A DNA stretch of 5,665 bases, from contig CAMAYW010000181.1 in assembly GCA_945862475.1 (NCBI GenBank), positions 1 to 5,665 on the forward strand, written 5' to 3'. This DNA comes from Bacteriovorax stolpii (lineage in GTDB: Bacteria > Bdellovibrionota > Bacteriovoracia > Bacteriovoracales > Bacteriovoracaceae). Under the pieces are notes generated by a model. The model did no database searches, had not been told where the DNA came from, and saw nothing but the letters and a program-made list of their open reading frames with translations. The position numbers were made by a program, and so were the translations under genes. Shown here in pieces: positions 5,121 to 5,665 of this stretch (position 1 is its first letter; the number at the start of each line of letters is the position of its first letter).

Positions 5121-5495
5121 TCACCTCGAATTTCTTTCTATTTCTCTTACTGTTTTAGAATGCCACTTACCTGCACATGTCCTTTTTTGAACTCCCCAAA
5201 GGTTAAAGAGATCCGCAATCTGCTGATAAGTCAGACCTCTTACCCTCATGGTCTGAATTTTCTTATTGAGTACCGTATAGTCATCTCCGGCCTCAACTAA
5301 CTTTTTCTTCACTGTCGCTTTGCAACCCCCTAACTCTTTGGAAATTCGTCCGAGACTCGAACCCTTTTTGAGGTATAAATCTGTGAGGAAACTCATATCT
5401 TCGTAGGGTTTTGCATGTCGATATGGAATGATTTCAGCGACTTCGATTGTGGGGAAAAAAAGTTGTAATTGCCCTTCAAGTGGACCACCACTCAT
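5121..5495 (-). CDS. Small double helix-turn-helix protein, unknown function (recombinase C-terminus-like)
   Basis: 124 residues from ATG 5495. The N-terminus MSGGPLEGQLQLFFPT is unstructured-looking and conserved in the broken copy at 3336. Residues about 41-70 (YLKKGSSLGRISKELGG, then TVKKKLVEAG) look like one helix-turn-helix. Residues about 79-118 (MRVRGLTYQQIADLFNLWGV...GKWHSKTVREI) match the 'GLSxxxIAxxLNxxGV...GKWHxxTVxxI' pattern found in the C-terminal parts of serine recombinases and related proteins, but there is no catalytic resolvase domain. I infer a DNA-binding protein, not an active recombinase. ATG 5495 is preferred over the upstream TTG 5504 because it overlaps the preceding gene's TGA as ATGA, the arrangement repeated in the other copy, with GGGA just upstream. 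The downstream higBA has its own promoter. Confidence 0.78.
   Translation of the reverse strand: MSGGPLEGQLQLFFPTIEVAEIIPYRHAKPYEDMSFLTDLYLKKGSSLGRISKELGGCKATVKKKLVEAGDDYTVLNKKIQTMRVRGLTYQQIADLFNLWGVQKRTCAGKWHSKTVREIERNSR
5453..5482. repeat. Copy B of a 30-bp direct repeat
   Basis: Partner of 3298-3327 (28 of 30 identical). Here it lies intact inside the first codons of the helix-turn-helix gene, covering roughly LEGQLQLFF. The two copies are about 2.15 kb apart in the same orientation, bracketing higBA, the peptidase and one lipoprotein gene. Confidence 0.85.
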
Positions 5496-5665
5496 TTTTC
5501 CCAACGGATTTCATACGTATTTAGATTAGATGGATACGTATATTTAAGACTTAAACTTTTACACTCACCATATTCGATAGTCTTTACAGTATGACCAGAG
5601 GAAACCATTTTCTTTTCAACACTCCATGGGCACTTAATTTTATGTTTAAATGTTTCAAATTCATC
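5492..5665 (-). CDS. C-terminal part of a paralogue of the small lipoprotein (5' end outside window)
   Basis: The minus strand is open from the right edge to TGA at 5494-5492, giving 57 residues with no start inside the window. Aligned with the C-terminus of the lipoprotein at 3333-3761, it keeps the first cysteine and Trp (CPW against CSW), GHTVKTIEYGEC against GHTVHMIESGKC, and TYEIRWEK against LYEFRWEAK. I count 22 identical residues in about 55. The shared cysteine pair and the same ATGA overlap with a helix-turn-helix gene make homology secure. By analogy, its missing N-terminus should carry a lipoprotein signal, and a metallopeptidase paralogue may lie upstream, beyond the right edge (prediction). 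Confidence 0.85.
   Translation of the reverse strand, partial: DEFETFKHKIKCPWSVEKKMVSSGHTVKTIEYGECKSLSLKYTYPSNLNTYEIRWEK

Noticed and set aside
5496..5504. TTG 5504 as the start of the helix-turn-helix protein
   Set aside because: ATG 5495 overlaps the preceding stop as ATGA, an arrangement shared by the other cassette copy; TTG has no ribosome-binding site.
3240..5665. CRISPR array or insertion-sequence transposase in the accessory region
   Set aside because: There is only a pair of 30-bp repeats about 2.15 kb apart, no regular repeat-spacer pattern, no terminal inverted repeats and no transposase domain.

Overview
The window looks like an AT-rich Gram-negative chromosome segment. The housekeeping genes (adenine phosphoribosyltransferase, diaminopimelate epimerase, TlyA-type rRNA methyltransferase), an outer-membrane-like secreted protein and the style of the small exported proteins best suit a predatory or free-living deltaproteobacterium-like lineage such as Bdellovibrionota (Bacteriovorax/Peredibacter relatives). 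That placement is an inference from protein character, not from a database match.

Left half (1-3235), core-like. The 3' end of apt (+) is followed by a strong hairpin plus T-run that physically overlaps the start of an unrecognised secreted beta-rich protein (285-1541, +). This protein converges, with an 11-bp 3' overlap, on a dapF-tlyA operon (-) whose genes share a GTGA stop/start overlap. A divergent region then separates dapF from a tRNA gene with anticodon CAU (3159-3235, +) that has its own promoter.

Right half (about 3240-5665), accessory-looking, everything on the minus strand. Read in the direction of transcription it holds: the C-terminus of a small protein entering from the right edge; a small two-helix-turn-helix protein; a HigB/HigA toxin-antitoxin pair with a near-consensus promoter and operator; a secreted HExxH metallopeptidase; a small lipoprotein; and a fragment of a second helix-turn-helix gene, ending beside the tRNA. 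The protein cut by the right edge is a paralogue (22 identical of about 55 aligned residues) of the lipoprotein at 3333-3761. Both are followed, through an ATGA overlap, by the same helix-turn-helix gene start (30 bp with two mismatches), intact in one copy and broken in the other. The region is therefore a duplicated cassette with higBA between the copies, lying against a tRNA gene.

Working model (inference): the module is exported metallopeptidase + small lipoprotein partner + DNA-binding protein, translationally coupled by 4-bp overlaps. One copy is now joined to the higBA transcript and has lost its DNA-binding gene. The promoter positions at 285 and at higB both predict leaderless mRNAs.
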